Positions 7,174 to 16,030 of a stretch of 29,590 bases of DNA are shown here, in pieces. The stretch's first letter is position 1. Every line of letters starts with the position of its first letter. The stretch covers positions 1-29,590 of the forward strand of contig JBKJTP010000012.1 of assembly GCA_046590195.1 (NCBI GenBank), written 5' to 3'. Source of the stretch: JBKJTP01 sp046590195. Its GTDB lineage: Bacteria > Bacteroidota > Ignavibacteria > Palsa-1295. The position numbers were made by a program, and so were the translations under genes. Under the pieces are notes generated by a model that saw nothing but the letters and a program-made list of their open reading frames with translations, was not told the DNA's origin and made no database searches.

Positions 7174-8100
7174 TTAATTTTTCTGCTCCGGACGAACGTC
7201 GATCACTTCAGCATCTGCTTGCGCAGTCAGATCGAGCTTCTTCCTTTTGGATGCGCGCTTGCGCATGCCGATGTAGAATGCGCCGAACGCGAAGATCGTA
7301 GCACCTGCACCAATACGTAAAAGACTAACGATATACGGTCCGTACTTACCAACCGTCGGATCGTAGTGGAAGCAATACAGCATGATCTGATCGACGACCG
7401 TACCGATCTTGCTTTCCGTCGCTTCCATCAACGCGAACTTCACATCCTTCGGGGCGAACTCAATGCCCATGAAATACTTCGAGAGCTTGCCCTCTGGCGT
7501 CACGATCATCATCGCAGCAGCATGTGCATACTGGCGCGATGCCGGATCCCACTCATAGGTAAAGCCTGCGGCCTGAGTTACACGCTGGATCGATGCAGAA
7601 TCGCCATATAGGAAATTCCAACCCTGCTCTGAACCTTTGCGATTGTAACGCTGAACGTATGTATTCTTCGATTTCTTCGCGTGCTTCTGGCTATCTGAAG
7701 GATTGAAGCTGATGACCACGACATCGAATTCATTTCCGACATCAAAGCTCAGACCCTCGAGACTTCCAGTGATACCCTGCAATACCTGACCGCAGAGCAT
7801 TGGGCACGTATAATAAGCGAAAGCGAATACGACCGGCTTGCCTCGGAAGCAATCGCCAAGACTTATCTTATTTCCATCAGCGTCGAAGAACGGCGCATCA
7901 AGCGGCAACTGCCCATTGAGCTTCTGCTCGATACCAACATTCTTTAACTGCCTCGGCAACCCAGCTTCGTAGCTCGTTTCCTGAACAGGTGCACGCGAGA
8001 CGACTGGCTGACGCATGTTCTGCGCAAGCGCCGACGTGCTCATGATCGATAGGATCGCGAACAGTGCCAGAATTGACGATAGAGAGCTGAGCTTCTTCAC
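7174..8100 (-). CDS. SCO1/SenC family copper chaperone
   Basis: A 308-residue thioredoxin-fold protein for CuA assembly. It has an N-terminal signal peptide or anchor (to about residue 26, ending ALAQ), the copper motif C99-P-M-L-C103, and a distal H193 in QYAHAAAMM, giving the Cys-Cys-His copper site of the SCO family. A C-terminal membrane helix (about 258-280) is followed by a basic stretch and a short tail, a form common in Bacteroidota-type SCO proteins. The start codon is GTG at 8100. It lies 15 bases after the unknown single-helix protein gene and just before coxB, its likely client. Confidence 0.92.
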   Translation of the reverse strand: MKKLSSLSSILALFAILSIMSTSALAQNMRQPVVSRAPVQETSYEAGLPRQLKNVGIEQKLNGQLPLDAPFFDADGNKISLGDCFRGKPVVFAFAYYTCPMLCGQVLQGITGSLEGLSFDVGNEFDVVVISFNPSDSQKHAKKSKNTYVQRYNRKGSEQGWNFLYGDSASIQRVTQAAGFTYEWDPASRQYAHAAAMMIVTPEGKLSKYFMGIEFAPKDVKFALMEATESKIGTVVDQIMLYCFHYDPTVGKYGPYIVSLLRIGAGATIFAFGAFYIGMRKRASKRKKLDLTAQADAEVIDVRPEQKN

Positions 8101-8115
8101 TTTATGATTAAATGC

Positions 8116-8727
8116 TTATCGATGCCACTCGTTGCTGCGTCCGCCGCTTTGTCCGCTCGGTACTGCGCGGCCATACTTCATGTCATCGTTCGACGTACCT
8201 GCGTGCTGCGTTGTAGCTGCAGTGCTGTCGTTTGACGCAGCCATTCCGGATGAATCCAACTGACGGCTCATCTGACGTCCAACAGGGAGACCTTTTGCAA
8301 GGAGTAATTTCTTCGCTTCCGCGATAGGGATACGTGCGGTGCCGCTTCCCTTGTCCATCCAGCCGTAGCCAGTGAGCCATGCTCTTTCCTGAGCGCGCAT
8401 CTCTGCCATCTCGGTCAACGGATGAACTTGATGCCCAGGTGCGAGCTGCAAGCGTGGCTCTGGTGGGAGTTTGCTTAGTGTGTTCGGTATCGGTGACGCT
8501 GGAGGATCGGTCTTCGCTTCGCGCGCTGCCAGCATGTCATAGAACAGCCACATCAATATGGCTGTACCGATGACGATCACGATCATCCAGAAACCGAACT
8601 TGTAGATCGGCTTCGTATTGACATCGCTAAGCTCATGCGACACATCCGGATTCCGGATATGTGTCATGTCCGGGAGTTCATCTCCCTGGGTGTGCGGTGC
8701 GCTGTGGCTTTTTTCTCTCTTTATCAT
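8116..8727 (-). CDS. Unknown single-helix membrane protein of the ACIII/caa3 operon
   Basis: A 203-residue protein: a hydrophilic N-terminus, one membrane helix (about 45-67), and a periplasmic part that includes a proline-rich linker. The motif GYGWMDKGSGTARIPIAEAKKLL at about 119-141 recurs, as I remember it, in small proteins encoded beside alternative complex III genes in several phyla. The last 45 residues are Ser/Thr/Gly-rich and low in complexity. No cofactor motif is seen. The position between actF and the SCO gene, with gaps of 19 and 15 bases, suggests an accessory subunit or assembly factor of ACIII or the oxidase. It could stand in for ActG, but this is not shown by the sequence. 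Confidence 0.75.
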   Translation of the reverse strand: MIKREKSHSAPHTQGDELPDMTHIRNPDVSHELSDVNTKPIYKFGFWMIVIVIGTAILMWLFYDMLAAREAKTDPPASPIPNTLSKLPPEPRLQLAPGHQVHPLTEMAEMRAQERAWLTGYGWMDKGSGTARIPIAEAKKLLLAKGLPVGRQMSRQLDSSGMAASNDSTAATTQHAGTSNDDMKYGRAVPSGQSGGRSNEWHR

Positions 8728-8746
8728 TGCCTATAACAGCTCTTGA

Positions 8747-9958
8747 TCAGTGATGCGCTGCAGGTGCGAGTGCATCTGCCAGATGTGGCTCGTAGATCGG
8801 TACCATCGGGTGCTTCTTCAAATTCATCATGAAGAGGCCGATAAACAATGCGAACATACCGAGCGGCATGACAACATTCATCCAACTCAATTCCCAACTT
8901 CCGATACCTGCGCCCGTCGGTCCATCGATCTTCGTGAAACCAGGAGCGAGGAACCAGATCGCGTCAACAAGACGCATAAAGATGACGAACATTGCGAGCT
9001 TTGCGATCGAACCTGCGCGCTTCTTGATGTCGCGAGAAAGCAGGATGATAAATGGCAGTGCAAAGTGGCAAAGCACTATGAACCAAGCCATGTATTCGCT
9101 AAAGCCGCGTATGCGCTTGAGATACCATGTCGTCTCTTCCGGCAGATTACCGGCCCAAACGATGATATACTGCGAAAAGCTGAAGTACGCCCAGAGCATC
9201 GTGAATGCAAGCAAGAACTTGCCGAGATCGTGAAGATGCTTTGGCGTAATGACACCGTTCATTGGTGCCGTCTTGCTCAGCAGAACACCCATAGCGATCA
9301 TGAAGGCCATCACCGATAGCGCCTGCTGGGCGATAAAGAGCATTCCATAGATCGTCGAGTACCACTCTGGCTCAGTCGACATGAACCAGTCAACAGAAGC
9401 GAATGTGCAGAACAGGATGAAGAACAAGAGCCCTGGCCCTGAGATGTACATCATGCGATCGGAGAGATTAGGATCCCCGATCTTATCCTGACGCAATGAG
9501 ATCCTTGAGAGTCCGTAGGCAAGCGCCGTCCAGAACACAAAATAGAAGACCGAGCGAATGAGCCAGAAGCTCATATTGAGATACGGCGCCTTCTGGTGCA
9601 GGATGTGATTGTTATGCACAGCCTCTTCATGCGTCCATTCATAGATATGATGGGCGCCTAAGATGATCGGGATGAAAAGGATCGCGAAATACGGGATCGT
9701 CTTTGCACCAGCTTCGAGCATACGGCGGATCGCAACGCCCCAGCCACCGCCAGAGAGATGCTGAACCATCAGAAGACCGAGACATCCGAGTGCGAACAGA
9801 ATTGCGAAGAAGTAGCCGACGAGATAGGACTGATAGAAGCCGGCGACATCGCCGGTAAAAAGTCCGATCGTGCCGACGCCAAGTAAGATCGCGGCCAGGA
9901 TAAATGCCCTGGTCTGATACTGACCTACTTCTCGTGGAGCAGCAAAATTGGTCGTCAT
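8747..9958 (-). CDS. actF: Alternative complex III membrane subunit ActF
   Basis: A 403-residue polytopic protein of the NrfD/PsrC-like family with about ten predicted helices. It lacks redox cofactor motifs, as expected. In ACIII, ActF is the second large quinol-side membrane subunit and is thought to carry a proton path. Conserved-looking stretches include the lumenal HHIYEWTHEE at about 102-111 and SVDWFMSTEPEWYSTIYG at about 188-205, both typical of ActF. The C-terminus ends in a short Ala/His tail (APAAHH). The ATG overlaps the TAA of actE by one base (TAATG), so the two are translationally coupled. Confidence 0.93.
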   Translation of the reverse strand: MTTNFAAPREVGQYQTRAFILAAILLGVGTIGLFTGDVAGFYQSYLVGYFFAILFALGCLGLLMVQHLSGGGWGVAIRRMLEAGAKTIPYFAILFIPIILGAHHIYEWTHEEAVHNNHILHQKAPYLNMSFWLIRSVFYFVFWTALAYGLSRISLRQDKIGDPNLSDRMMYISGPGLLFFILFCTFASVDWFMSTEPEWYSTIYGMLFIAQQALSVMAFMIAMGVLLSKTAPMNGVITPKHLHDLGKFLLAFTMLWAYFSFSQYIIVWAGNLPEETTWYLKRIRGFSEYMAWFIVLCHFALPFIILLSRDIKKRAGSIAKLAMFVIFMRLVDAIWFLAPGFTKIDGPTGAGIGSWELSWMNVVMPLGMFALFIGLFMMNLKKHPMVPIYEPHLADALAPAAHH

Positions 9959-10677
9959 TACTTGCTGTGACCTCCTGATTGAGTATTAGAATTTGTTGGA
10001 GCTGCCGAGCCCGTCGTCGCAACCGGGGCTACAACAGCCGCCGCGCCGCCATCGACCTTTGCTCGTTGATCTGCTGGCAGTTCTGCGATGCTGGCGTTCT
10101 GGCTCAGTTGCAAAGCTCTGATATAGGATACGATCGCCCAGCGATCGCGAACAGGGATCTGATCGGCGTACGCTGGCATGACGCCAAATCCGTTCGTGAT
10201 CACATCGTAAAAATAGCCAACTTCTGCGGTACGCAGGCGATCCTGATGGAAAGATGGAGGCTTCTTGTATCCGCGTCGCACGACCATTCCGTCACCCATG
10301 CCTGTCTGTGCATGGCACGGAGTGCAATAGATGTTAAAACGCTCTTCACCGCGATCGAGCATCTTGGCACTCACCGGATACGGGAAGCTTGCGAGATAGG
10401 CCTTCGCCTTCGTCGAATCCCCACCCTTCGCTCTAGGTGCACCATACAGCGCTTCATCATCATTGAGGAAGCCGCGAGGGACGGTGCCACCGACAGCTAC
10501 GCGATTCGATGATGAATCTGCGAAGAAGTCGCTGGTTTCGTATGCTTCGTACTTCGGCTGATCGTGCATATCCTGACGACAGGACGAAAGTCCTACCAGG
10601 CCGATCATTGCAATTGCGAACAATGAGAGTTGCTGCCTCATCGATCTTGAAACTGTCATAAAGTTACGGTTCGACAT
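9958..10677 (-). CDS. actE: Alternative complex III monoheme cytochrome c ActE (lipoprotein)
   Basis: A 239-residue lipoprotein with the lipobox LSSC ending at C33, followed by a cytochrome c domain with one heme site, C118-T-P-C121-H122, and M167 as a likely axial ligand (GVMPAYAD). It passes electrons from ActA toward the downstream oxidase. The frame opens with three possible starts (10677, 10659, 10641). The first overlaps the end of actD by 14 bases and the others shorten the signal peptide; any of them keeps the lipobox. The tail after residue 207 is Ala/Ser/Thr/Gly-rich. The next gene, actF, overlaps by one base. Confidence 0.93.
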   Translation of the reverse strand: MSNRNFMTVSRSMRQQLSLFAIAMIGLVGLSSCRQDMHDQPKYEAYETSDFFADSSSNRVAVGGTVPRGFLNDDEALYGAPRAKGGDSTKAKAYLASFPYPVSAKMLDRGEERFNIYCTPCHAQTGMGDGMVVRRGYKKPPSFHQDRLRTAEVGYFYDVITNGFGVMPAYADQIPVRDRWAIVSYIRALQLSQNASIAELPADQRAKVDGGAAAVVAPVATTGSAAPTNSNTQSGGHSK

Positions 10678-11209
10678 CGCTTATTCCAAGCGGATTGAAT
10701 TGCTGGAGGAATTGGCGTGTCTCGGTCTCATTGAACTTTGGATCCTCGGACTCAATGAGAAGGAAAAACTTATCGCGCGATGCCGCGCTGAATGCCGGCA
10801 CGTTGAAGACAGGATGATAAGGCTGCGGCAAGCCGTTCATACCAAGCATACCAAGCACTGCGGACAACGCTGCACCGAGAACGGTCGTCTCGAATGCAAC
10901 AGGCACGAACTGTGGAACGCTGTGATACGGGCGTCCACCAACGTTCAGTGGATAAGCGATTGCCGATACCCAGTACTCAAGGCCGTATCCTGCTATCAGA
11001 CCAGCCAGACCGCCGCAGAGCACAATGAGTGCGACGTTATTCTTATGAAAGCCGATCACCTCTGCTGCTTCTTCAAGCGGGTAAGGCGTATAGGCATCGA
11101 TCTTCCGAAATCCAGCATCGTAGGTTGCACGAGCCGCCTCGATAAGCTCTTCAGGCTTATCGAACTCGGCCAGCAATCCGTACATGCGAGGCATTGGTGT
11201 AGGCTTCAT
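10664..11209 (-). CDS. actD: Alternative complex III subunit ActD (DUF3341)
   Basis: A 181-residue protein that begins with a cytoplasmic domain containing YGLLAEFDKPEELIEAA and DAYTPYPLEE, both characteristic of DUF3341/ActD. Two membrane helices follow (about 58-80 and 103-125), then a hydrophilic end with FFLLIESEDPKF. It carries no cofactor and helps hold the membrane arm of ACIII. It is separated from actC by 91 bases that hold a 7-bp-period tandem repeat, and overlaps the annotated actE start by 14 bases. Confidence 0.92.
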   Translation of the reverse strand: MKPTPMPRMYGLLAEFDKPEELIEAARATYDAGFRKIDAYTPYPLEEAAEVIGFHKNNVALIVLCGGLAGLIAGYGLEYWVSAIAYPLNVGGRPYHSVPQFVPVAFETTVLGAALSAVLGMLGMNGLPQPYHPVFNVPAFSAASRDKFFLLIESEDPKFNETETRQFLQQFNPLGISDVEP

Positions 11210-11232
11210 GCGTTACTAAGATCTTCTCCGTA

Positions 11233-11260
11233 TTAAGCTGTAAGCTTTAAGCTGTAGGCT
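11233..11260. repeat. Four-unit heptamer tandem array between actC and actD
   Basis: Four consecutive 7-base units read TTAAGCT, GTAAGCT, TTAAGCT, GTAGGCT (consensus KTARGCT). Viewed as 14-base units the two copies agree at 13 of 14 positions. The array fills part of the only long gap inside the act genes. Similar heptamer arrays lie upstream of and at the end of mazG. Confidence 0.75.
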
Positions 11261-11300
11261 TCTGACTTTCGTGTTAGCTGCTGGAGTTCGAGCTGAAAAA

Positions 11301-12758
11301 TTAATGGCGTGTTGTAACCGGGTGCGTAGTGTCCCCTTCTACCTTCACCGCGTGCGGCCCGCCTGGTACCATGGTCCGCATCTCGAAGATGGAGATCACA
11401 GGCAGGAAGCGTACGAACAGGAAGATACAGGTGAAGAAGAGACCGAGCGTACCGAGATACATCGACCAATCCCAGCCAGTCGGTGAGAACATACCCCACG
11501 ACGATGGCAAGAAATCTCTGTGAAGGCTGGTCACGATAATGATAAATCGCTCGAGCCACATACCGACGTTGACAATGATCGAGATCACGAACAACAACCA
11601 GACATTCGTACGGACCTTCTTGAACCAGAGCACCTGGATCAAGAGCACATTACAGAAAATCAGCGACCAGTAGAAGAATGCGTACGGACCGACCATGCGG
11701 TTGACGATCATGTACCATTCGAATTTATTCGCGCTGTACCAGCCGAAGAACACCTCCATCGCGTAGCCATACGCTACGATAAGGCCGGTCGTCAGCATGA
11801 CCTTCGCCATGTTGTTGATGTGGCGCATCGTGATCATGTCCTCGAGATCGTAGAACTTACGAAGCGGGATCATGAGCGTGAGCACCATCGCAAAGCCTGA
11901 ATAGACAGCCCCGGCAACGAAATACGGCGGGAACATCGTCACGTGCCAACCTGGCAGGATCGAGATCGCGAAGTCGAACGAAACCACCGTGTGAACCGAG
12001 AGCACCAGCGGGGTTGCAAGTCCGGCGAGCAGCAGATAAGCTGTCTCATAGCGATGCCAGTGGCGGGCTGAACCGCGCCATCCGAGCGCCAACAGACCGA
12101 AGATCGTACGTCCGATCTTCGAAGGTGACTTGTCACGAAGTGTTGCAAGATCGGGAATAAGACCGACGAACCAGAAGAGCAGAGATACGGTCGCGTACGT
12201 CGAAACAGCGAATACGTCCCAGAGAAGCGGGCTTCTGAATTGTGGCCACATACCCATCGTGTTCGGATACGGGAACATCCAGAATGCGAGCCATGGACGG
12301 CCGGTATGCATCAACGGGAAAATCAATGCGCAAAGAACCGCGAAGAGCGTCATTGCTTCAGCGAAGCGGTTGATCGACGTTCTCCAGTCCTGTCTGAGGA
12401 GCAAGAGAATAGCGGAGATCAGTGTACCAGCGTGACCGATACCGACCCACCATACGAAGTTAACGATATCAAATGCCCAACCCACCGGGATGTTAAGACC
12501 CCAGAGACCGGTACCTTTGAGGACGAGCATCGTCATGGTGAACAGAAGCACCATGAGGAACATGAACGAGATCGAGAATCCAACGAACCAGCCGAGTGGG
12601 GTCTTCTTATAGAGGACCAGAGCGGCGATCTTGTCCGTAACAGACGCGAACGTGTGTCCTGGCTCGAGTACCGGAGGGTGCTTCCGCTTCGTCCACTTCT
12701 GCTGTGGAGGCTGTACTGAGATTTCCTCAGCTACTGCCTCATGCGGTGATTTCTGCAT
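11301..12758 (-). CDS. actC: Alternative complex III quinol-binding membrane subunit ActC
   Basis: A 485-residue NrfD/PsrC-family membrane protein with about ten helices after a hydrophilic N-terminus of about 50 residues. The motifs FVWWVGIGHAGTLISA (101-116) and NRFAEAMT (130-137) are diagnostic of ActC-type subunits; the His in this region sits near the quinol site in known ACIII structures. It oxidises menaquinol or a similar quinol and passes electrons to the iron-sulfur chain of ActB. It follows actB by 61 bases. The C-terminus is a short hydrophilic tail rich in charged residues. Confidence 0.94.
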   Translation of the reverse strand: MQKSPHEAVAEEISVQPPQQKWTKRKHPPVLEPGHTFASVTDKIAALVLYKKTPLGWFVGFSISFMFLMVLLFTMTMLVLKGTGLWGLNIPVGWAFDIVNFVWWVGIGHAGTLISAILLLLRQDWRTSINRFAEAMTLFAVLCALIFPLMHTGRPWLAFWMFPYPNTMGMWPQFRSPLLWDVFAVSTYATVSLLFWFVGLIPDLATLRDKSPSKIGRTIFGLLALGWRGSARHWHRYETAYLLLAGLATPLVLSVHTVVSFDFAISILPGWHVTMFPPYFVAGAVYSGFAMVLTLMIPLRKFYDLEDMITMRHINNMAKVMLTTGLIVAYGYAMEVFFGWYSANKFEWYMIVNRMVGPYAFFYWSLIFCNVLLIQVLWFKKVRTNVWLLFVISIIVNVGMWLERFIIIVTSLHRDFLPSSWGMFSPTGWDWSMYLGTLGLFFTCIFLFVRFLPVISIFEMRTMVPGGPHAVKVEGDTTHPVTTRH

Positions 12759-12819
12759 TGATTCCTAGATACCTCTTTCGTACTAAACTCTTCTAATCGT
12801 TCTGGATCTGCAAGGTCAC

Positions 12820-15800
12820 TTAGTGTCCACCATGAGCATCGGCATTCGCAGGTGCGGCAGCCAACTCAGGATTGACATTCTTCAGCGCCGCAAGATAGGT
12901 CGTGCGTGGCTGCGTGTTCAGCTCTGCAAGCAGAGCATAGTTACGTGGATCCGTCTTAAGCTTTGAAACGCGGCTGTTCTTATCGTTGAGATCACCGAAA
13001 ACGATCGCATCAGCAGGACATGCCGACTGACATGCGGTCTGGATCTCACCATCGACAAGTGGACGATTCTCCTTCTCAGCTTCGTACTTGCCGTTCTGAA
13101 TGCGCTGTACGCAATACGTACACTTCTCCATGATGCCTCGACTACGGACGGTAACCTCAGGGTTACGGACCATCTTCATCTCAGGCGTTGTGAAATCCTG
13201 GAACAACAGGAAGTTGAAGCGGCGAACCTTGTACGGGCAGTTGTGCGAGCAATAGCGTGTACCGATGCAACGGTTATACACCATGTCGTTCAAGCCCTCT
13301 GCACTATGGACAGTTGCACCGACTGGGCATACGACCTCACACGGAGCCTTCTCACACTGCTGACAGAGCAATGGCTGGAATACTGTGTCCGGATTCTCCA
13401 CTTCACCAGCGAAGTAACGGTCGATACGCAGCCAATGCATCTCGCGTGAACGCTGCACCTGCTCGCGACCGACAACCGGAATATTATTCTCGGACACGCA
13501 AGCGACGACGCAAGCGCTGCAGCCTGTGCAGCTATTGAGATCGATCGCCATACCCCACTTGTGACCCTTTGAGTAATCGAACTCAGGATACAATGAGATC
13601 TCCTTCGAAAACTTGTGCACGCCTTCTGAGTGAACGTTCTGATTCTTGATGTAATCAGCGAGCGTTGCCGAACGAACGATGTCGCGGCCTTCCATATTGC
13701 TGTGCGTCTGTGTGACAGCGAGTTGGAATGACTCACCTGTCTTACGAACCTGCACGCCAGAACCCGAGAATGGGCTACCGACTGTGCGGATCACATTCGC
13801 ATTGAAGCCTGCACCTTCGGCAACACGGCCAGCGCGATGGCGGCCATATCCCATGTGCAATGTCAATACATCGTCAGCCTGACCTGGCATGATCCATACA
13901 GGAGCTGTGAGCTTGCGGTCCTGATAGGTGAGCTCGACGATATCGGCGCCATAGTTACCACCCTTTGCGCCCATTTGGTTACTCAGACCAAGACGCTTTG
14001 CAGTGTTCGGACTAATGAGGATCGCGTTATCCCAAGTCAGCTTTGTCAGCGGCTTTGGTAGCTCCTGCAACCAGCCGTTGTTCGCGTAGCGGCCGTCGTG
14101 GATCGTTGGATCAGGACGGAAAACAAGCTCGAGCCCTTCAACAGCGGCCTGTGGAGCTGGAAGCTGAGACGACCCTACAGCAGCCGATGTCGCTGTTGCA
14201 GGCAATATGACTCCCGCTAGCACACCATCATGCACTGCCTTACGCCAAGCCTGATCGAAGTTGCCGGAGACCTTGCTCTGCCAGAAGCCACGGACGATAT
14301 CGTAACCGGTAGCATTCGCATCTTCAGCGAATGCACCGATGAACTCGTACTCGGACTTGCTATTATAGAGAGGAGCGATGAGCGGCTGGATCAGCGAGAC
14401 CGTGCCGTCGTGCGACTTTATATCGCCCCATGCTTCGAGGTAATGCGTCGCTGGGATATGCCAATGGCAATACTCAGAGGTTTCATCACGGTACAAGCCG
14501 TAATGTGCGCGCCACTTAGCCTTCTTGATCGCCTCCTTAAAATTCAGATCTGCAGGTGCACTGTAGACGGGATTTGAACCCATGACCAGAAGCGTATCCA
14601 CAGTGCCCGCATTCAGATCCTTTACGAGATCTGCAAGCGATGCGTTGTTATCGACAGGATAAGCGTAGAGCGGTGCCGTCATTGTGACAGTAGTGCCGAC
14701 ATTACCCAGCGCCTGGTTCATCGCATTGGCCATCGTGTGGACGTGCCACGGCTGGTACTCACCAGCGACGACGATCGAACGGCCAGCATTCTCCTTGAGG
14801 TCCGCTACAACTGCATTGACGAACTTCGCATGATCGGCCTTCAGGCTGCCAGCATTCGCGTTCGCGACACCAAGTCCCTGCGCGATAGCCCGGGTGATCG
14901 CATCGATCTCACTTGGCTTTGCAGGCAAGCGGTGGTCGGCTGTGGAGCCCGTGATCGATGGCGTAGACTCAACGACATAGAGGCGGCTCATCTTGTTGCC
15001 GGTATCCTCTACCTTACGGGTCTTTGAAAAATCTTTTGTATATCGAACGGCCGCTGCACCCGTGCCGAGGAAATCGGCATCGAGAGAAAGAATACGGTCG
15101 GCCTTATCGAAATGATAGACTGCGTTTCCGCCGCCAGCTCCAACAGCGCCGCTATTGAAAGCAGGCTCATACTGGTGCCACTTCGCTTGCGGGTACTTCG
15201 CAATGATCTGGAGGATCTGGTTTGCAAGCGTCGGAGAAGTGATGTTCTCCGTCAGGATACGAAGTCCTGCACCCTGCTTAGCATCCTGAGCTGCGACCTG
15301 TGACTTGAACTCGGTTGCATATCCACCCCACGAGCGGATCTCGCCGAGGTAGGTTACTGTGCGTGAGCGATCAGGGTCGTACAAACCGAGAACAGAAGCC
15401 TGCGAGAACACATCGGTGCCGCCGAGGCTGCTCGGATGCATCGGATTCCCCTCGATCTTCGTCGGACGGCCTTCGTTGCTGCGAACCAAGAGTCCGAGAC
15501 CAACGCCGTGCATCGGCATCGACGTCGCGTAATACAGCGGACGATTTGGGACGATCTCTTCAGGCTGCGAAACATACGGGACGATCTCTTCGCGAGGCTG
15601 ACGCGTACAAGCATTGAGCCCCATGAGCGCGAACGATGCGCCCATAACCTTCATGAAATTTCTACGGCTTACAGGATCGTACCACTCAGAAGCCTGCTCT
15701 GGGAATTCGCGATGGAGATAATCCTCAAACTCCTTTGTATCCGCTAACTCTTCAAGACTGCGCCAGTACTGCTTACCGCTTGATGCGTTGACCGTTGCGA

Positions 15801-15969
15801 GCTTCTCTTCCAGCGCAGGATATGAATTCTCTGCGCGGCTGAGGACACCGACCTCACCGCTCGTAGCGGCGACACTCGAATTCGGATCGGGGAATACGGG
15901 GACCGAGATCGTGCTGATCACTGTCTGCGGCTGTTGCACCGGCATCCCTTCTTCGTGAGTACTACGCAT
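12820..15969 (-). CDS. actB: Alternative complex III iron-sulfur subunit ActB (MoCo-oxidoreductase-like with Tat motif)
   Basis: A 1049-residue fusion. An N-terminal extension of about 100 residues precedes an internal Tat-like signal SRRNFMKVMG (101-110) with a Cys at 121 that may be lipidated. This is the known pattern of Tat-variant molybdopterin-oxidoreductase-like proteins. The middle (about 130-780) is the molybdopterin-oxidoreductase-like domain, which in ACIII has lost its cofactor. The C-terminal ferredoxin-like domain has fifteen cysteines at 814, 817, 820, 824, 869, 872, 877, 881, 901, 907, 911, 950, 953, 980 and 984, the number needed for three [4Fe-4S] and one [3Fe-4S] cluster. 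It carries electrons from ActC to the cytochrome subunits. The end is His-rich (DAHGGH). A second in-frame start at 15945 is possible. Confidence 0.95.
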   Translation of the reverse strand: MRSTHEEGMPVQQPQTVISTISVPVFPDPNSSVAATSGEVGVLSRAENSYPALEEKLATVNASSGKQYWRSLEELADTKEFEDYLHREFPEQASEWYDPVSRRNFMKVMGASFALMGLNACTRQPREEIVPYVSQPEEIVPNRPLYYATSMPMHGVGLGLLVRSNEGRPTKIEGNPMHPSSLGGTDVFSQASVLGLYDPDRSRTVTYLGEIRSWGGYATEFKSQVAAQDAKQGAGLRILTENITSPTLANQILQIIAKYPQAKWHQYEPAFNSGAVGAGGGNAVYHFDKADRILSLDADFLGTGAAAVRYTKDFSKTRKVEDTGNKMSRLYVVESTPSITGSTADHRLPAKPSEIDAITRAIAQGLGVANANAGSLKADHAKFVNAVVADLKENAGRSIVVAGEYQPWHVHTMANAMNQALGNVGTTVTMTAPLYAYPVDNNASLADLVKDLNAGTVDTLLVMGSNPVYSAPADLNFKEAIKKAKWRAHYGLYRDETSEYCHWHIPATHYLEAWGDIKSHDGTVSLIQPLIAPLYNSKSEYEFIGAFAEDANATGYDIVRGFWQSKVSGNFDQAWRKAVHDGVLAGVILPATATSAAVGSSQLPAPQAAVEGLELVFRPDPTIHDGRYANNGWLQELPKPLTKLTWDNAILISPNTAKRLGLSNQMGAKGGNYGADIVELTYQDRKLTAPVWIMPGQADDVLTLHMGYGRHRAGRVAEGAGFNANVIRTVGSPFSGSGVQVRKTGESFQLAVTQTHSNMEGRDIVRSATLADYIKNQNVHSEGVHKFSKEISLYPEFDYSKGHKWGMAIDLNSCTGCSACVVACVSENNIPVVGREQVQRSREMHWLRIDRYFAGEVENPDTVFQPLLCQQCEKAPCEVVCPVGATVHSAEGLNDMVYNRCIGTRYCSHNCPYKVRRFNFLLFQDFTTPEMKMVRNPEVTVRSRGIMEKCTYCVQRIQNGKYEAEKENRPLVDGEIQTACQSACPADAIVFGDLNDKNSRVSKLKTDPRNYALLAELNTQPRTTYLAALKNVNPELAAAPANADAHGGH

Positions 15970-16030
15970 GTAAGTTATCTCTTCTCAACAAAATCTCGAA
16001 CGACGATCGAACAGGCCCTAACCAATACCA

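Noticed and set aside
8750..9319. 189-codon open frame antisense to actF
   Set aside because: It is rich in His, Glu, Arg and Cys with no domain. Such long frames opposite membrane-protein genes are shadows of codon bias.
12820..15969. ActB as a working molybdopterin oxidoreductase
   Set aside because: The Tat-extension form, the single gene for both domains and the act gene order all mark it as the ACIII subunit, in which the molybdenum cofactor is lost.
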